Part shown: one piece after another, positions 1-10,600 of the stretch | Numbering within the stretch: position 1 is the first letter of the stretch | How the letters are laid out: every line of letters begins with the position of its first letter | Source: Euleptes europaea | Taxonomy: Eukaryota; Chordata; Lepidosauria; Squamata; Sphaerodactylidae | Assembly: GCF_029931775.1 (NCBI RefSeq) | Contig: NC_079332.1 | Location: 1,748,501-1,812,500 of the forward strand | DNA length: 64,000 nt | Direction of reading: 5' to 3' | The notes under the pieces: generated by a model | The model's input: the letters and a program-made list of their open reading frames with translations, nothing else | Database searches by the model: none | What the model was told of the DNA's origin: nothing | Made by a program: the position numbers and the translations under genes

Positions 1-59
1 AAATTCTTCCTCAAATTTAGATTAAATCTTCTTTGCTGTCAGTTATATCAATTAGTCCG

Positions 60-485
60 AGTCCTGTCATCCAACATGACTGAAAACATGCCTGTTCCAT
101 CCTCCGTGTGGCAGCCCTTTTGGTATCGGGAGATGGTAATCATATCACCTCGCAAGTGTCTCTTCTCTAGCATAGATTCCCAGCTCCTTCGGCCTCTCCT
201 CACGGACATCATCCCCAAATAGGGTTACCATCTAGAGATCTCCAGGAGACAGAGATCAGTTCCCTTGGAGAAAATGGCCGCTTTGGCAATTGGGCTCTGT
301 GGCATTGAAGTCCCTCCCCTCTCCAAACCACGCCCTCCTCAGGCCCCACCCCCAAAATCTTCAGGTATTTCCCAACCTGGAGCTGGCAACCCTATCTCCA
401 ACCCCTTCGCCAGCTTCATTGCCCTATTCTGGACTCGTTCCTGTTTATCTACATGCTCCTAAACTATGGTGCCCAAAACCGAACA
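60..485 (-). mobile_element. CR1-type LINE 3' fragment, interrupted by a hAT-type element
   Basis: Read on the minus strand, 395-485 and about 60-211 join into a stretch like the CR1 end copies elsewhere in the window (caaagga..gaaggagctggg..ggtgatatgattaccatct). The interruption is the 175-bp element at 220-394. Confidence 0.6.
220..394 (+). mobile_element. Non-autonomous hAT-type element (TAGGGTTGCC family)
   Basis: Termini are TAGGGTTACC and GGCAACCCTA. The flanking octamers tccccaaa and tctccaac match at 6 of 8 positions, as expected for a diverged 8-bp target duplication. This is the commonest DNA transposon family in the window. Confidence 0.75.
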
Positions 486-1994
486 CAAACGGATGATTTA
501 TGAGATCTTTGGTGTAAACCATGAGATCTCGCATTTGACTCCTGGGGTGCCAGCTGGTTTGGGAGTCAAATGTAGACACGGTGGTGAGGAGAATCCTCCT
601 GCTTTTTAAACTCAAAGACCAGCCAGGGCCCTGTGACAGCACACAGAATCCAAACCCCACCAGTGTGGGGTATCGCCTAGCCCCTAGAAGAGAGCAGGGT
701 TGGCCACAGAGACGCAGTCTGTTTCTTACCGTTTTGTAAGGTAGATCGGGTCAAAAAAACAGTGTGCTGCTTCCCAGGGCTACCCGCCAGAGGCCTCTAA
801 GATGCTCACCATGAGGACATGAAGAGAAGAGCCCTCTCCTGTCTCCAGCACCAGGTATTTAGTGGTATACTGCTCATAAACAGGGAGGTTCCCTTTAGCT
901 GTTGTGGCTGGCTGCTGTTGATGCATTCGTCCTCCATTCATCCAGCCCTTTTATCTCTAGCCATCTGGACTGGTGACCATCCATGACCTCCCCCTGTGGC
1001 TGTGAATTCTGCACATGCTTTTGTCTCTTTGAGCCTGTTGACCAGGATGACCCCCTCGCAGATCTGAATGGGGGTGGGGAGGAAAATGTCTGTTTATCGT
1101 CATACCTTCTCTCCAAACCATTCATAATTTTGTACCCTCCATCCCCAAAGTATATCCAGCTTTGAAATGCAAACCTTTATGAATGCTTACGGAATGTTTG
1201 GTAATGCACATCTCAGGCCTTCGTTTAATAAGTTAATTGCATCCTTTTCTTTAGAGAATTTATCTCCCTTCTTTTAAAGTCCTGGTTTTCTCCCCCTCCC
1301 GGCCCAAACCATTTGTCATGTTTTCTTGCCTCTCCTTTTGCATATAAGGACTATCAGGCTGCCCTCTAGTGACAGATACGTGACAATCAAGTATTTGTCC
1401 CTTTTCCTTCTGTTCCCATCACTACTCTGCGTTTGGCCCCCTTTGGTTACTGTGGTCACGGGCCCGTTTCACCGTGTGGAAATGCCGGCCATTTGCTGTA
1501 CCAGCTTCTTACCAATGAGGGTATAACCCCAACCCTATTGTGATGGCTACACCATCCTCCGATTCAGACCTTAGGAGTCCTCTGTCAGTATCTTCCATAT
1601 GCATGAAAATCAACACCAAACGCAAGCCTAGCTTCTCCTCCATCCCTTATCTGCCTAGCCAAACAGGAAATGAATTGAAACCAATAAATCTGATTGATTT
1701 TCTTAATCTCTAGTCCTGCGTTCTCATTGAGACTCAAGGCGGGTTACAGTTTAAAAACAGTTTTAATACCCGCAAGGCACTGTGAGATTAAAATCCCATC
1801 CGTTGTGTAGAGACAAAACTCCATTAAAGACAACAACACGCGTTTTCATAAAACAAAGACACATTTCCAGCATAATACGACAGTGCAGAGTTAGCTAAGC
1901 AATGCCAGGAGAAGAAATGGTGGCGGGGGAGAAGTAGAAGGAAATGCTCAGGTCATGATGGTGGAAAATAATAGATATAACAAATATACCAGTA
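486..1994. other. Intergenic, no gene recognised
   Basis: No supported exon. The stretch around 1680-1900 has the texture of an old degraded repeat (tgagactcaaggcgggttaca), but I cannot assign a family. 890-1200 also looks like an ancient LINE remnant without a clear match. Confidence 0.4.
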
Positions 1995-2245
1995 GAGAAC
2001 CAGCATGGTGTAGTGGTTAAGAGTGGCTGACTCTAATCTGGAGAGCCGGGTTCGATTCCCCACTCCTCCACACGAAGCCAGCTGGGTGACCATGGGGCAG
2101 TCCCAGTTCTCTCAGGACTCTCAGCCCCACCTACCTCACAAAGTGTCTGTTGTGGGGAGGGGGAGGGAAGGCGATTGTAAGCCGCTTTGAGACTCCTTAA
2201 AGGTAGAGAAAACGTGGGGTATAAAAACCAACTCTTCTTCTTCTA
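1995..2245 (+). mobile_element. tRNA-derived SINE, type A, short form
   Basis: A tRNA-like head with A box (tggtgtagtggttaagag) and B box (gggttcgattcc), then a body ending gggtataaaaaccaactc(ttc)n. It lacks the internal duplicated B-box unit found in the long form. Confidence 0.85.
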
Positions 2246-2760
2246 GGTGTCTTCAACTGGCAAGGGAGAGGAAGTGGGGAAGATACTGCTAGCTGGCAGC
2301 CACTGAGTGAAGTCTCCTCTTGGTGCACAGGTATATAAAACCTGGATGTTCTCAGAGTCATGAGAGCCACAGGGCTCTTGTCCTTCAGCTCTTAGTCTGA
2401 AGATCAGGCTGAAAACTGGGCAGAAGATCAGTCAGCGGAGAGAGAAAGACCTGCCTGGCACTCCCCCTCCATTTCTTATTTCGTTTGTTTCCCCCCTGTG
2501 TATTGTTAGCTACTTTGGGTACCCCTTCCTTCCCTGGGGAGAACAGCAGAATATAAATATGCTAAATAAATTAACCATTCTGCAACTAAGCTGCTAGACC
2601 TCTTGCTTAATTGTCAGAGCTAAGCAGGCTTAACTTGGGCTCTTTTGGGTCTGCATGAAGGTCGTTTTCTTGATGCCAGACTTGAACTTCAGCCATTATA
2701 GTAACACCCCCTTAACAACACCCAATCTCGGGCCTTTGCTACCCTTAGGCATGGCCTCCT
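2246..2760. other. Intergenic, possible old retroelement tail at 2490-2575
   Basis: 2490-2575 ends in a LINE/SINE-like tail (agaatataaatatgctaaataaat). A TATA-like tatataaaa occurs at 2332, but no transcript or exon can be supported. Confidence 0.3.
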
Positions 2761-2905
2761 GAAACAAAAGTCCGGGCGGCACCTTAAAGACTAACAACAT
2801 TTGTTTCTATCTCAGCTCACTTCTTCAGAGCATGACTCACAAAAGCTCCTGTAGAAATAGATCCTGCTAATCTTTAAGGTGCCACTGGACTTTTGTTTTA
2901 TTTTG
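2761..2905. mobile_element. Fold-back repeat of the ggtgctactggactc family, diverged
   Basis: Two inverted arms share the family core (ggcaccttaaagactaac on the left, its complement on the right), with opposed copies of the ctgaagaagtgagc / ctcac.aaagct segment between them. The arms are well diverged, so this is an older copy than 5134-5328. Confidence 0.65.
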
Positions 2906-3361
2906 TGGCAAAAGATTCATATGGCTAAGCGCATAAAAGGAGGAGTATTTTCCCAGGTACAAACCTGTGCACCAGCGTCATTCCTCCTGGCAGCATCTCA
3001 AATGTTCACCCACGATGACTGGACTCATGGGTTGTTGCCCCAATTCTCCAGAACAGGCTCCCAGAGGAAGTAAGGGGACCATTCTCCCTATTGATTTTTA
3101 GAAGATGCTACGTGAACATTCTGAGAAAAAAGTCCTATCTTTCTGGCGCTCAGACATAGCAAGACTGCAATTCTAAGAACTCTCATGCCCTCCCTTAATT
3201 TTCTAAACATACATGTATAATATCAGACTGCCTAACTTTGCTAAATGTGGTGGGATTTCTTTTCTAACAATATAATTGACATCACACTTTTTCTTGTAAC
3301 ATCCTAGTGTTGGTGATTAGATTGGCAGCCGCACACTGCAGAGTGGCAAATGCCGTGTGAT

Positions 3362-3588
3362 ATATTTACTTACTTACTCCATTTATCCCCCACCTTTCTT
3401 CCAGGTAGGGACCCAGTGCAGCTTACATCATTCACCTCTCCTCCATTTCATCCTCACAACAACCCTGTAAGGTCGGTTAGGCCGAGCTTGTGTGACTGAC
3501 CCACAGTCACTTGGACGGCGCAGTGGGCATTTGATCCAGTATCTCCCAGATCCGAGCCCGACGCTCTAACCACTATACTGCACTAGGT
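3362..3588 (-). mobile_element. Sauria-type tRNA SINE
   Basis: On the minus strand it runs from a tRNA-like head (gtatagtggttagagc) through the conserved central cctcacagggttgt-like block to a gggataaatggagtaagtaag tail that resembles Bov-B LINE ends. Confidence 0.8.
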
Positions 3589-3730
3589 GAAGAGCAATCC
3601 CCCAGATCCAAGTAACAATGACTGCAATCCTTAGGCCATTTACTTGGGAGCAAGCCCTACAAACATCACTGAATCTCAATCAATGTGTCCATGACTAGGC
3701 TGCTGAGGTCCCCCTGAAGTCAGACTGCTG

Positions 3731-4035
3731 AGCCAGCATGGTGTAGTGGTCAAGAACTGTGGTTTGGAGCAGTGGAGTCTGATCTGGAGAATCGGGTTTG
3801 ATTCCCCACTCCTCCACATGAGTGGTGGAGGCTAATCTGGTGAACCGGATGTGTTTCCCCACTCCTACACATGAAGCCAGCTCGGTGATCTTGGGCCAGT
3901 CACAGCTCTCTCAGCCCCACCTACCTCCCAGGGTGTCTGTCGTGGGGAGAGGAAGGTGATTGAAAGCCGGTTTGAGTCTCCCTTAAGTGGTAGAGAAAGT
4001 CGGTATATAAAAACCAACTCTTCTTTTTCTTCTAC
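3731..4035 (+). mobile_element. tRNA-derived SINE, type A, long form
   Basis: Complete from agccagcatggtgtag to the aaccaactcttcttt tail. It has two consecutive B-box-like units, gggtttgattccccac and ccggatgtgtttccccac, which distinguishes the long form. Confidence 0.88.
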
Positions 4036-4090
4036 CTGTCCAGATGGGAGTCACCTGCTGCCTAAGGCCTGGCAGTGGGTTAGTGTATGT

Positions 4091-5010
4091 GTTAAGTGCT
4101 GCCAAAATGCTTCCGACTCATGCCGACCCTACAAATCATTCAGGCGATTCCTGAGGCTTAGGGCCGAATCGCCTTAGCGGGCAGCGTGAACTCTACACCG
4201 GCGTCCGTGCCATTTGCACCGTGCAAACTGGCACAGACACCAGCGTGGGCCACTTATACTGGCCCCTGTGGACCATGGCAGCAGTGCAGCTCTCAGATGC
4301 CGGCGCAGTCCTCCTGGCGTTTTCCCAGCGTAAGTCCCCATGCCGGTGTCCCGGGAGGCGTTCCTGGGGTGTTCTGAAGGACGGAGCTTCCAAACCCCTT
4401 TTGCCCCAGGAATGCCTCCCGGTACGTCGGCAGTCTTGCAACACCTTTTTTGGTAATGCAGGCCCATTTTCGCCTAAGGAGGGGGAAGCCTTTTTTCCTA
4501 TTTTTATATCAGAAAAAAGGCTTTTCTCCCCTGTGCTGCGGTTTGCTCCCCTCCCCAAGAATGGGCTGTTAGTCCTCCAAAATGCCCTGTCAACATCCTT
4601 GCTCAGGTCTTGCAAATTTAGGGCCGTGGCTTCTTTGATGGAGTCAATCCATCTACTGTTGGAGCTCCCTTTTCCTGCAGCCTTCAACTTTTCCTAACAT
4701 TATTGTTTTTCACAGTGAGTCTTGTCTTTTCTTGTGACCAAAGTACGATAGTTTGAGTTTGGTTATTCTAGGGTCAACTCAGGCTGGAATTTATCTACAA
4801 CCCACATATTTTTTTGGCGGTCCATGGGATCCACAAAACTCCTTCCCAAAACCACATTCCAGAGGAATCTACTTCCTTCCTTCCGGCTCTCTTCATTGTC
4901 CAACTTTCACTCCCATAAATAGTAATCGTGAATACCACAGCAAGTAATATGTCAGGAATTAACCGTAGCTCAGGGAGCCCTTCAGTAGGACTGGGGAAAG
5001 AAGCCATTAT
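4091..5010 (-). mobile_element. RTE/Bov-B-like LINE fragment, interrupted
   Basis: The minus strand reads C-terminal endonuclease/reverse-transcriptase motifs of this clade (YGSESWTMKRAGRKEVDS, then WIPWTAKK, and RWIDSIKEATALNL). The copy is broken by about 0.4 kb of unrelated GC-rich DNA (roughly 4140-4565) and carries frame damage. It is a dead fragment. Confidence 0.7.
4140..4565. repeat. Unidentified GC-rich insert within the LINE fragment
   Basis: Sequence on both sides belongs to the LINE, but this block does not. It starts near a perfect 9-bp inverted repeat (aggcgattc 4142-4150, gaatcgcct 4166-4174) and contains an A/T-rich end segment at 4489-4520. The family is not recognised. Confidence 0.4.
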
Positions 5011-5133
5011 TTATTTAGGTATGGCCTGCGTCTGGCCTGTGGTAGTGGGGCTGAAATGATCCACTTTTCAGACCTTTATTTGATTGCATCTACAGCACCC
5101 CTGAAAACAAATCACGAATGTGCAATTAAACAG

Positions 5134-5328
5134 TAGTAGAAAAGGGCAAGAGTCCAGTAGCACCTTAAAGACTAACAAAAATATTTTCTGGTAGGGTATG
5201 AGCTTTCTGAAGAAGCGAGCTGTGGCTCACGAAAGCTCATACCCTACCAGAAAATATTTTTGTTAGTCTTTAAGGTGCTACTGGACTCTTGCCCTTTTCT
5301 ACTACTGCAGACAAACACGGCTACCCAC
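5134..5328 (+). mobile_element. Fold-back retroelement copy with hammerhead-like core and 15-bp target duplication
   Basis: Arms 5134-5207 and 5231-5304 are perfect 74-nt inverted repeats around a 23-nt spacer, followed by a unique 24-nt tail ending ggctacccac. The insert is flanked by identical 15-mers tgtgcaattaaacag at 5119-5133 and 5329-5343. The junction spells CTGAAGA (5207-5213), a stem-loop, and GAAA (5231-5234), the order of a hammerhead ribozyme core. The architecture suggests a Penelope-like element. Confidence 0.7.
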
Positions 5329-5459
5329 TGTGCAATTAAACAGTTATTACTCTGCAAAGGCCAAGGCACGGTCCGCACCGGGTGGCTTGCAATGTACATT
5401 TCTTTTCCTCCCCACACCCTGACCTTTTCCTCTCTGAGTATTAATGGGGGGGGGGGGGG

Positions 5460-5980
5460 ACAACTCCGGTCCTCAACCCTAAGCGGACTCGACTCTATGC
5501 AAGGGCAACTGCGCCTGCGCGCGGTCCATCTCTGTTAGTTCTCCGCCCGTCCCCCGCGCTTGCGCAGAGCGTCCGCCTCCCATTTCCCCTCTTGCCGGCG
5601 TAATCAACCTTGGTGGTTGTTTGGGGGGGGGAAAAGAGAGAGGGGGGGGCATCGCCTCCATTATGACATTGACGGACGCGCCGGGCGGCCAATAGGCGGG
5701 CGCGGGTTTCCCCGGCGGCGGCGCCCAGTGGCTGCGTCCCGTGCGGAGGGAGGCGGGTTCCCCTCGGCGCCCGGCCAGCAAGTTCGGTGGAGGCCATTTG
5801 GTGCGCTCGGGGCGGCGTCTCGGGCTCAGTGCGGTGGGAGGCGGCGGACGGGCCGGACGGTGCTGCTGCGGCCGGCGCGGCGGGTGGCGGCGGCGGCGAT
5901 GAGGCCCGGGCCGCCCATGGCGCCGGGGGCTGCCTTGCGGAGGTAGCCGGCGGGCGAGCGAGCGGGCGGTCGGGCGGGCC
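5460..5980 (+). promoter_or_regulatory. HAPSTR1: HAPSTR1 CpG-island promoter and 5' leader
   Basis: The sequence changes abruptly near 5460 to GC- and CpG-rich DNA that continues past exon 1 to about 6750. It has no TATA box close to the start codon. Visible sites are NRF1-like GCGC repeats at 5511-5522 and 5556-5568, a CCAAT box at 5689-5693 and several GC boxes. The start of transcription cannot be fixed. Two short upstream frames (5663-5695 and 5899-5946) would lie in the leader if transcription begins before them. Confidence 0.75.
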
Positions 5981-6239
5981 ATGGAGGAGAAGGCGGCCAA
6001 GGAGGAGGGCGAGGCCGAGATCCAGGAGCTGCACGGGCCCGAGCACTGGTTCAGCAAGTGGGAGCGGCAGTGCCTGGAGGAGGCCGAGCAGGACGACGGC
6101 GCGCTGCCGCCCGAGCTGCGCGACGACGACGAGGCCGCCGCCGCCGCCGCCGCCTCGCCGCCGCAGCCCGAGCACAAGCAGCAGAAGCTCTGGCACCTCT
6201 TCCAGAACTCCGCCACCGCCGTGGCCCAGCTCTACAAGG
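5981..6239 (+). CDS. HAPSTR1: HAPSTR1 coding exon 1
   Basis: Encodes residues 1-86 plus the first base of codon 87, followed by the donor gtgcgt at 6240. It lies in very GC-rich sequence with GCC and GAC codon runs that create the Ala/Asp-rich stretch. The exon ends in FQNSATAVAQLYK, a segment repeated at the end of exon 2. Confidence 0.95.
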
Positions 6240-7607
6240 GTGCGTGCGCCCAGTGGCGGGGGGTTCCGCGGGCCGGGCGGGGCAGAGGCCCGCGCGCGCG
6301 GGCGGGGCGGGCGGCGTCTTCGTCCACGCGGGATCCGCGCGAAACGTACGCGCGCGGCCCCCCCTCCCCGCTTTTGCGGTCCTTCTCGCGTCCCCTGTGC
6401 GCGACGCGTGTCGTGCGTCCGCACGTACAGGTGTTTTCGGGCCCGAGGTTTTTAACGCACGAGGCGGTGCCGCGTTGGCGCGCGCGAGAGCTTTGCGGCC
6501 CTCCTGCCCGTTAGGCGGGCTGCGGCGTCCACGCGTGCCCGCCCGCACGTCTGAACGGTGTGTAATCTGCGGGCACGCCTTCTCCGGGGACCTTACATGC
6601 GGGTCGCTGATGAAAGGGGCGTGCACGTGTGCGGGGTCCGCCACGGGGCGTGCGGCGCCCTCCGAAGCGTGTCTTTTGTGTGTGTGTGTGTGTGTGTGTG
6701 AAGGCCGACGCGTGTCAGGGCGCGGGCGGCGTGCACACGTGCCGGGCCCCGACGCGTCCTGGCCCGAGGGGGTCGCCCGAGCCTGCTTTGTGTGTGTGTT
6801 TGGGGGGGTCCGGGATCGGGGCCTCTCTCCGGCCTCCCCCCCCCCCGTCGAGGCCTAGTCGGGCGGGCGGGCGAGGCACAAAATGGCGTGAGGCGGAACC
6901 CGCTTCCGTTTCCCCCCCCCGCTTTCTTTCTCGCCCCCCCCCCCACGCCGCCCGTGGGTAGGGGTCGAGGCCGGAGGGGGCGCTCGTGGGAAGCCCCCGT
7001 GTCGGGGAGGAGGGGGGGTCGGTCGGCCCAGCCCCTCCCTTCCCGTCGGGCCCTTCCCACCGACAAAATGGCGAGGGGGGAAAAAGGCAGGCGGGCGGAG
7101 ACGCAAAACACAGAATTAATTTTCGCCTTCTTTTAAAGGGCTTCTTTCTCTTCCTCTCTTTCTCTTTGGGGCCGGCTTTTAAAAAAAAAACCCATTTCCA
7201 AATCAGGGCAGATGCCTTTCTCCCCCACCCCAGTGCCCCACTCTGCAGTGGCCCCCCCAAAGCGTGGATTTGGAGAGGGGGGGTGTCTCTTGCTGTATCC
7301 TGCCCCCCCCCAAATATCAAAACCTCCTATTTCCTCCTCTCCAAATCAGGGCAGGTGCCTCTTTCTCCCCCGCCCCAGTGCCCCACTCTGCAGTGCCCCC
7401 CCCCAAGCGTGGATTTGGGAAGGGGGGTGTCTCTTGCTGTCTCCTGCTCTCTGCCCCCCACCCCCCAACCCAAATATCAAAACCTCCCATTTCCTCCTCT
7501 TCCCGTCCGGGGCGGCAGAACAAAATGGCGAAGCCCATCATGGCCGAGGGAGGGAGGAAGGCGGCTGCCTGAGTGACACAGCCAGAGGCCCAGAGAGGTG
7601 TGCGCGC

Positions 7608-7669
<62 letters not shown>

Positions 7670-10600
7670 GTGTGTGTGTGCATGTAGGGTTTGTGCCTGG
7701 GCTTATTTGTGTCCTCTTTTTTTATTGCTTCCCTCCCCCTGTTCCACCACCACCACCACACAGACCGAGTCTGCCAGCAGCCGGGCCTCTCTCTCTGGGT
7801 CCCCTTCCAGAACGCAGCCACGGCCGTCACCAACCTCTACAAAGGTGAGCAGGATGGAGGCGGGGGGGGGGTTGGGATGGGGTGGAAGAGCCTTCCTTGC
7901 CAGGGGTTGCGGGAGGGGCGGGTTGCTTCCTTGTTTTGCACCCCCCTCAATATCATATGAGAGCCAGCGTGGTGTAGTGGTTAAGAGCAGTGGTTTGGAG
8001 CGGTGGACTCTGATCTGGGGAACCGGGTTTGATTCACCACTCCTACACATGAAGCTAGCTGGGTGACACTGGGCTACTCACAGCTCTCTCCGAGCTCTCA
8101 GCCCCACCTACCTCACAGGATGTCTGTTGTGGGGAGGGGAAGGGAATGTGATTCTAAGCCGGTTTGATTCTCCCTTAAATAGTAGAGAAAGTCGGCATAT
8201 AAAAACCAACTCTTCTTCTAAAACATGGTAACAAATACTAGCATGCCTTTTCTTGGTCAGTATTATTTTAACTGGAATAGGACGAAGGATGTCTTTGCAC
8301 TGGGTTTTTCCAAGCAGTATTCAACAAAGACGGTGAGGGGTCTGGAGACCACGTCCTATGAGGAAAGGTTGAAGGAGCTGGCTATGTTTAGCCTGAAGAG
8401 AAGACAGAGAGGGGATGTAATAACCATCTTCAAGTACTTGAAGGGCTGTCATAGAGAGGAGGGTGCCGAGTTGTTTTCTGGACCAGAAAAGGTTGGACCA
8501 GAACCGATGGGTTGAAATTAAATCCAAAGAGTTTCTGTATGCTTAGGGAGAATTTTCTAACAGAGTGGTTCCTCAGTGGAACAGGCTTCCTCGGGATGTT
8601 GTGAGCTCTCCTTCCCTGGAGTTTTTTAAGCAGAGGCTAGATGGCCACCTGTCAGCAATGCTGATTCTGTGACATTAGGCAGATGATGAGAGAGAGGGCA
8701 ACTGGACCATCGTCTGGGCATGGAGTAGGGGTCACTGGGGGTGTGGGGGAGAGGTGAATTTCCTGCATTGTACAGGGGGTTGGACTAGATGACCTTGGTG
8801 GTCCTTTCCAACTCTATGATTCTGTTTCTGCCTTCCTCTGCTCTGGCTCACAAAAGGTGCTGTGAGAGTGTTACACAGTGGAATGGCGTTGCATTTGACG
8901 TCCGTTTCCCCCCCCCCCCCCCGTGCACTTCAGTGCCCATTTTGCAACAGCTTCGTAGTTGAACGGTTGAGGAAGCGTTGTATCCCTTCCCATCCTGGGG
9001 GCTCCTGGACAGTCCTATGTGACTGTTGAAGCGGCTTCTGACAGTTCGGGGGGGCTTGGATGGAAGCGGGGTGGGTATGTAGGTGCAGGCTGCCCCTGGA
9101 AGGTGGGATGAAAATGTACGACAGTGAGAATTTAATGCAAAATAAAAAAGGGAGTTCTGGGGCCTGGTAAAGTTGAAGAGCACTGGGGGGTAAGGCTCCT
9201 TCTGTGCCATTCTCTCTCGTACGTTTCCCTACCCTAGAGACGACTTACGTCCACTTGAGAAATAGGCACAGTTCAGGAATTTGGCGTGGTGCTTCTGCTG
9301 AAGGAGGTGATTTGGTTTCATGGGAGAGAGCATGTTTCTTTACCATAAGTAGCTTGGTGCAGAGTGATAAAGCTCTTCTCCCACCACACACCCCACCTGT
9401 GACTTCTCTTCCTGTCTTGTGGAAGAGGCCAACAGCTTTAACAGGCCTCCTTGCAGTGGACATTGGAATTTGGAGGGATGTGACAGGTGGGTTTACTTCT
9501 GTGCCCTCAGGACTGAGTTTTAAGCGCATCGAGCTGATGTTTAGGTCAGAGTGTCCCGCTTGATGTAGCTTGCCTGGCTTTGGATGAGAACAGGCTCCCA
9601 GCCTGAAGAAGAGAGCAGTGTGGTGTAGTGGTTAAGAGCGGTGGTTCGGTGAACTCTAATCTGGAGAACCGGGTTTGATTCCCCACTCTTCCACATGATT
9701 GGAGGACGCTAATCTGGTAAACCGGGATGGTTTCCCCACTCTTCCACATGAAGCCAGCTGGGTGACCTTGGGCTAGTCACAGCTCTCTTAGAGCTATCTC
9801 AGCCTCACCTAGCTCACAGGGTGTCTATTGTGGGAGGGGAGGGGAAGGTGATTGTAAGCCGGTTTGAGTCTCGCTTAAGTGGTAGAGAAAGTCGGCATAT
9901 AAAAACGAACTCTTCTTCTTTGGTTTCCTAGAGAGTGTATTCCTGCCTGGGGGGGGGTTGCGCTGGGTGGCAGACTGGTGCTATTTGTATTGGCTTCCAA
10001 ATACACGGAGGTTTCGCAGAAGCGCCCAGCGAATCACAGACCGTTTGGTGCCCAGAATGCAGATGACAAAGCCTCTGGTTATTTCTAGCAGTGGGGCAGT
10101 GACGTGGAGCGTTCTCAGTGCTGGGAAATAAGTCCGGCCGCTTTTATTGTTGAATCGGTGGTGCGGTGGTTGCGTCATTCGTCTGTAGTGGACGAGTTGG
10201 CTTGGAGTGAGCAGGCTACTCTTGGTTTCTGTGATCGGGGCGGGGGGGGAGAAGGAGAGTTTTTCTTCAACACGACTTGTTCTGTCAGCCACCAGAATGA
10301 CGGTTTCACAAGACAAATTGCTAAATTGTGCTCGATAAAGTAGCTTATGGAGTTGAAGAGTCGGTCCATCGGTGACTCCTTGCCAAGTCTCCCTTTCCAG
10401 GACCTCCGGGTGGTAGTGCCGGGTGGCGTTGGCTGTCATTCCCTGGCAGAGCACCTCTGAAGTTTTATTCCGCCTTATCGAGAGCCGGGCCACCGTTTTA
10501 CCCAGCCTCAGTCCAGGATTCTGTGACAGGGAGCAGCTCTCCGGTCTCCTTCCTGTCACCTGCTATCTGCCCCTTTTATAACAGGCGACGCGGGGGATTG

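Noticed and set aside
2250-2580. LTR-like look (TATA-like motif followed by an element-like end)
   Set aside because: No matching second copy, no primer-binding site and no internal region; the end looks like a LINE/SINE tail. No LTR retroelement or endogenous virus was recognised anywhere in the window.
5495-6424. Long antisense open frames (245 and 309 codons) over the HAPSTR1 CpG island
   Set aside because: Low-complexity Ala/Arg/Pro translations produced by GC-rich DNA opposite exon 1; no family resemblance.
7212-8066. 284-codon frame across HAPSTR1 intron 1
   Set aside because: Built from the tandem duplication, the TA/GT microsatellite, exon 2 in a wrong frame, and a SINE.
9981-10559. 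192-codon antisense frame in HAPSTR1 intron 2
   Set aside because: No recognisable domain or motif, and no supporting splice structure.
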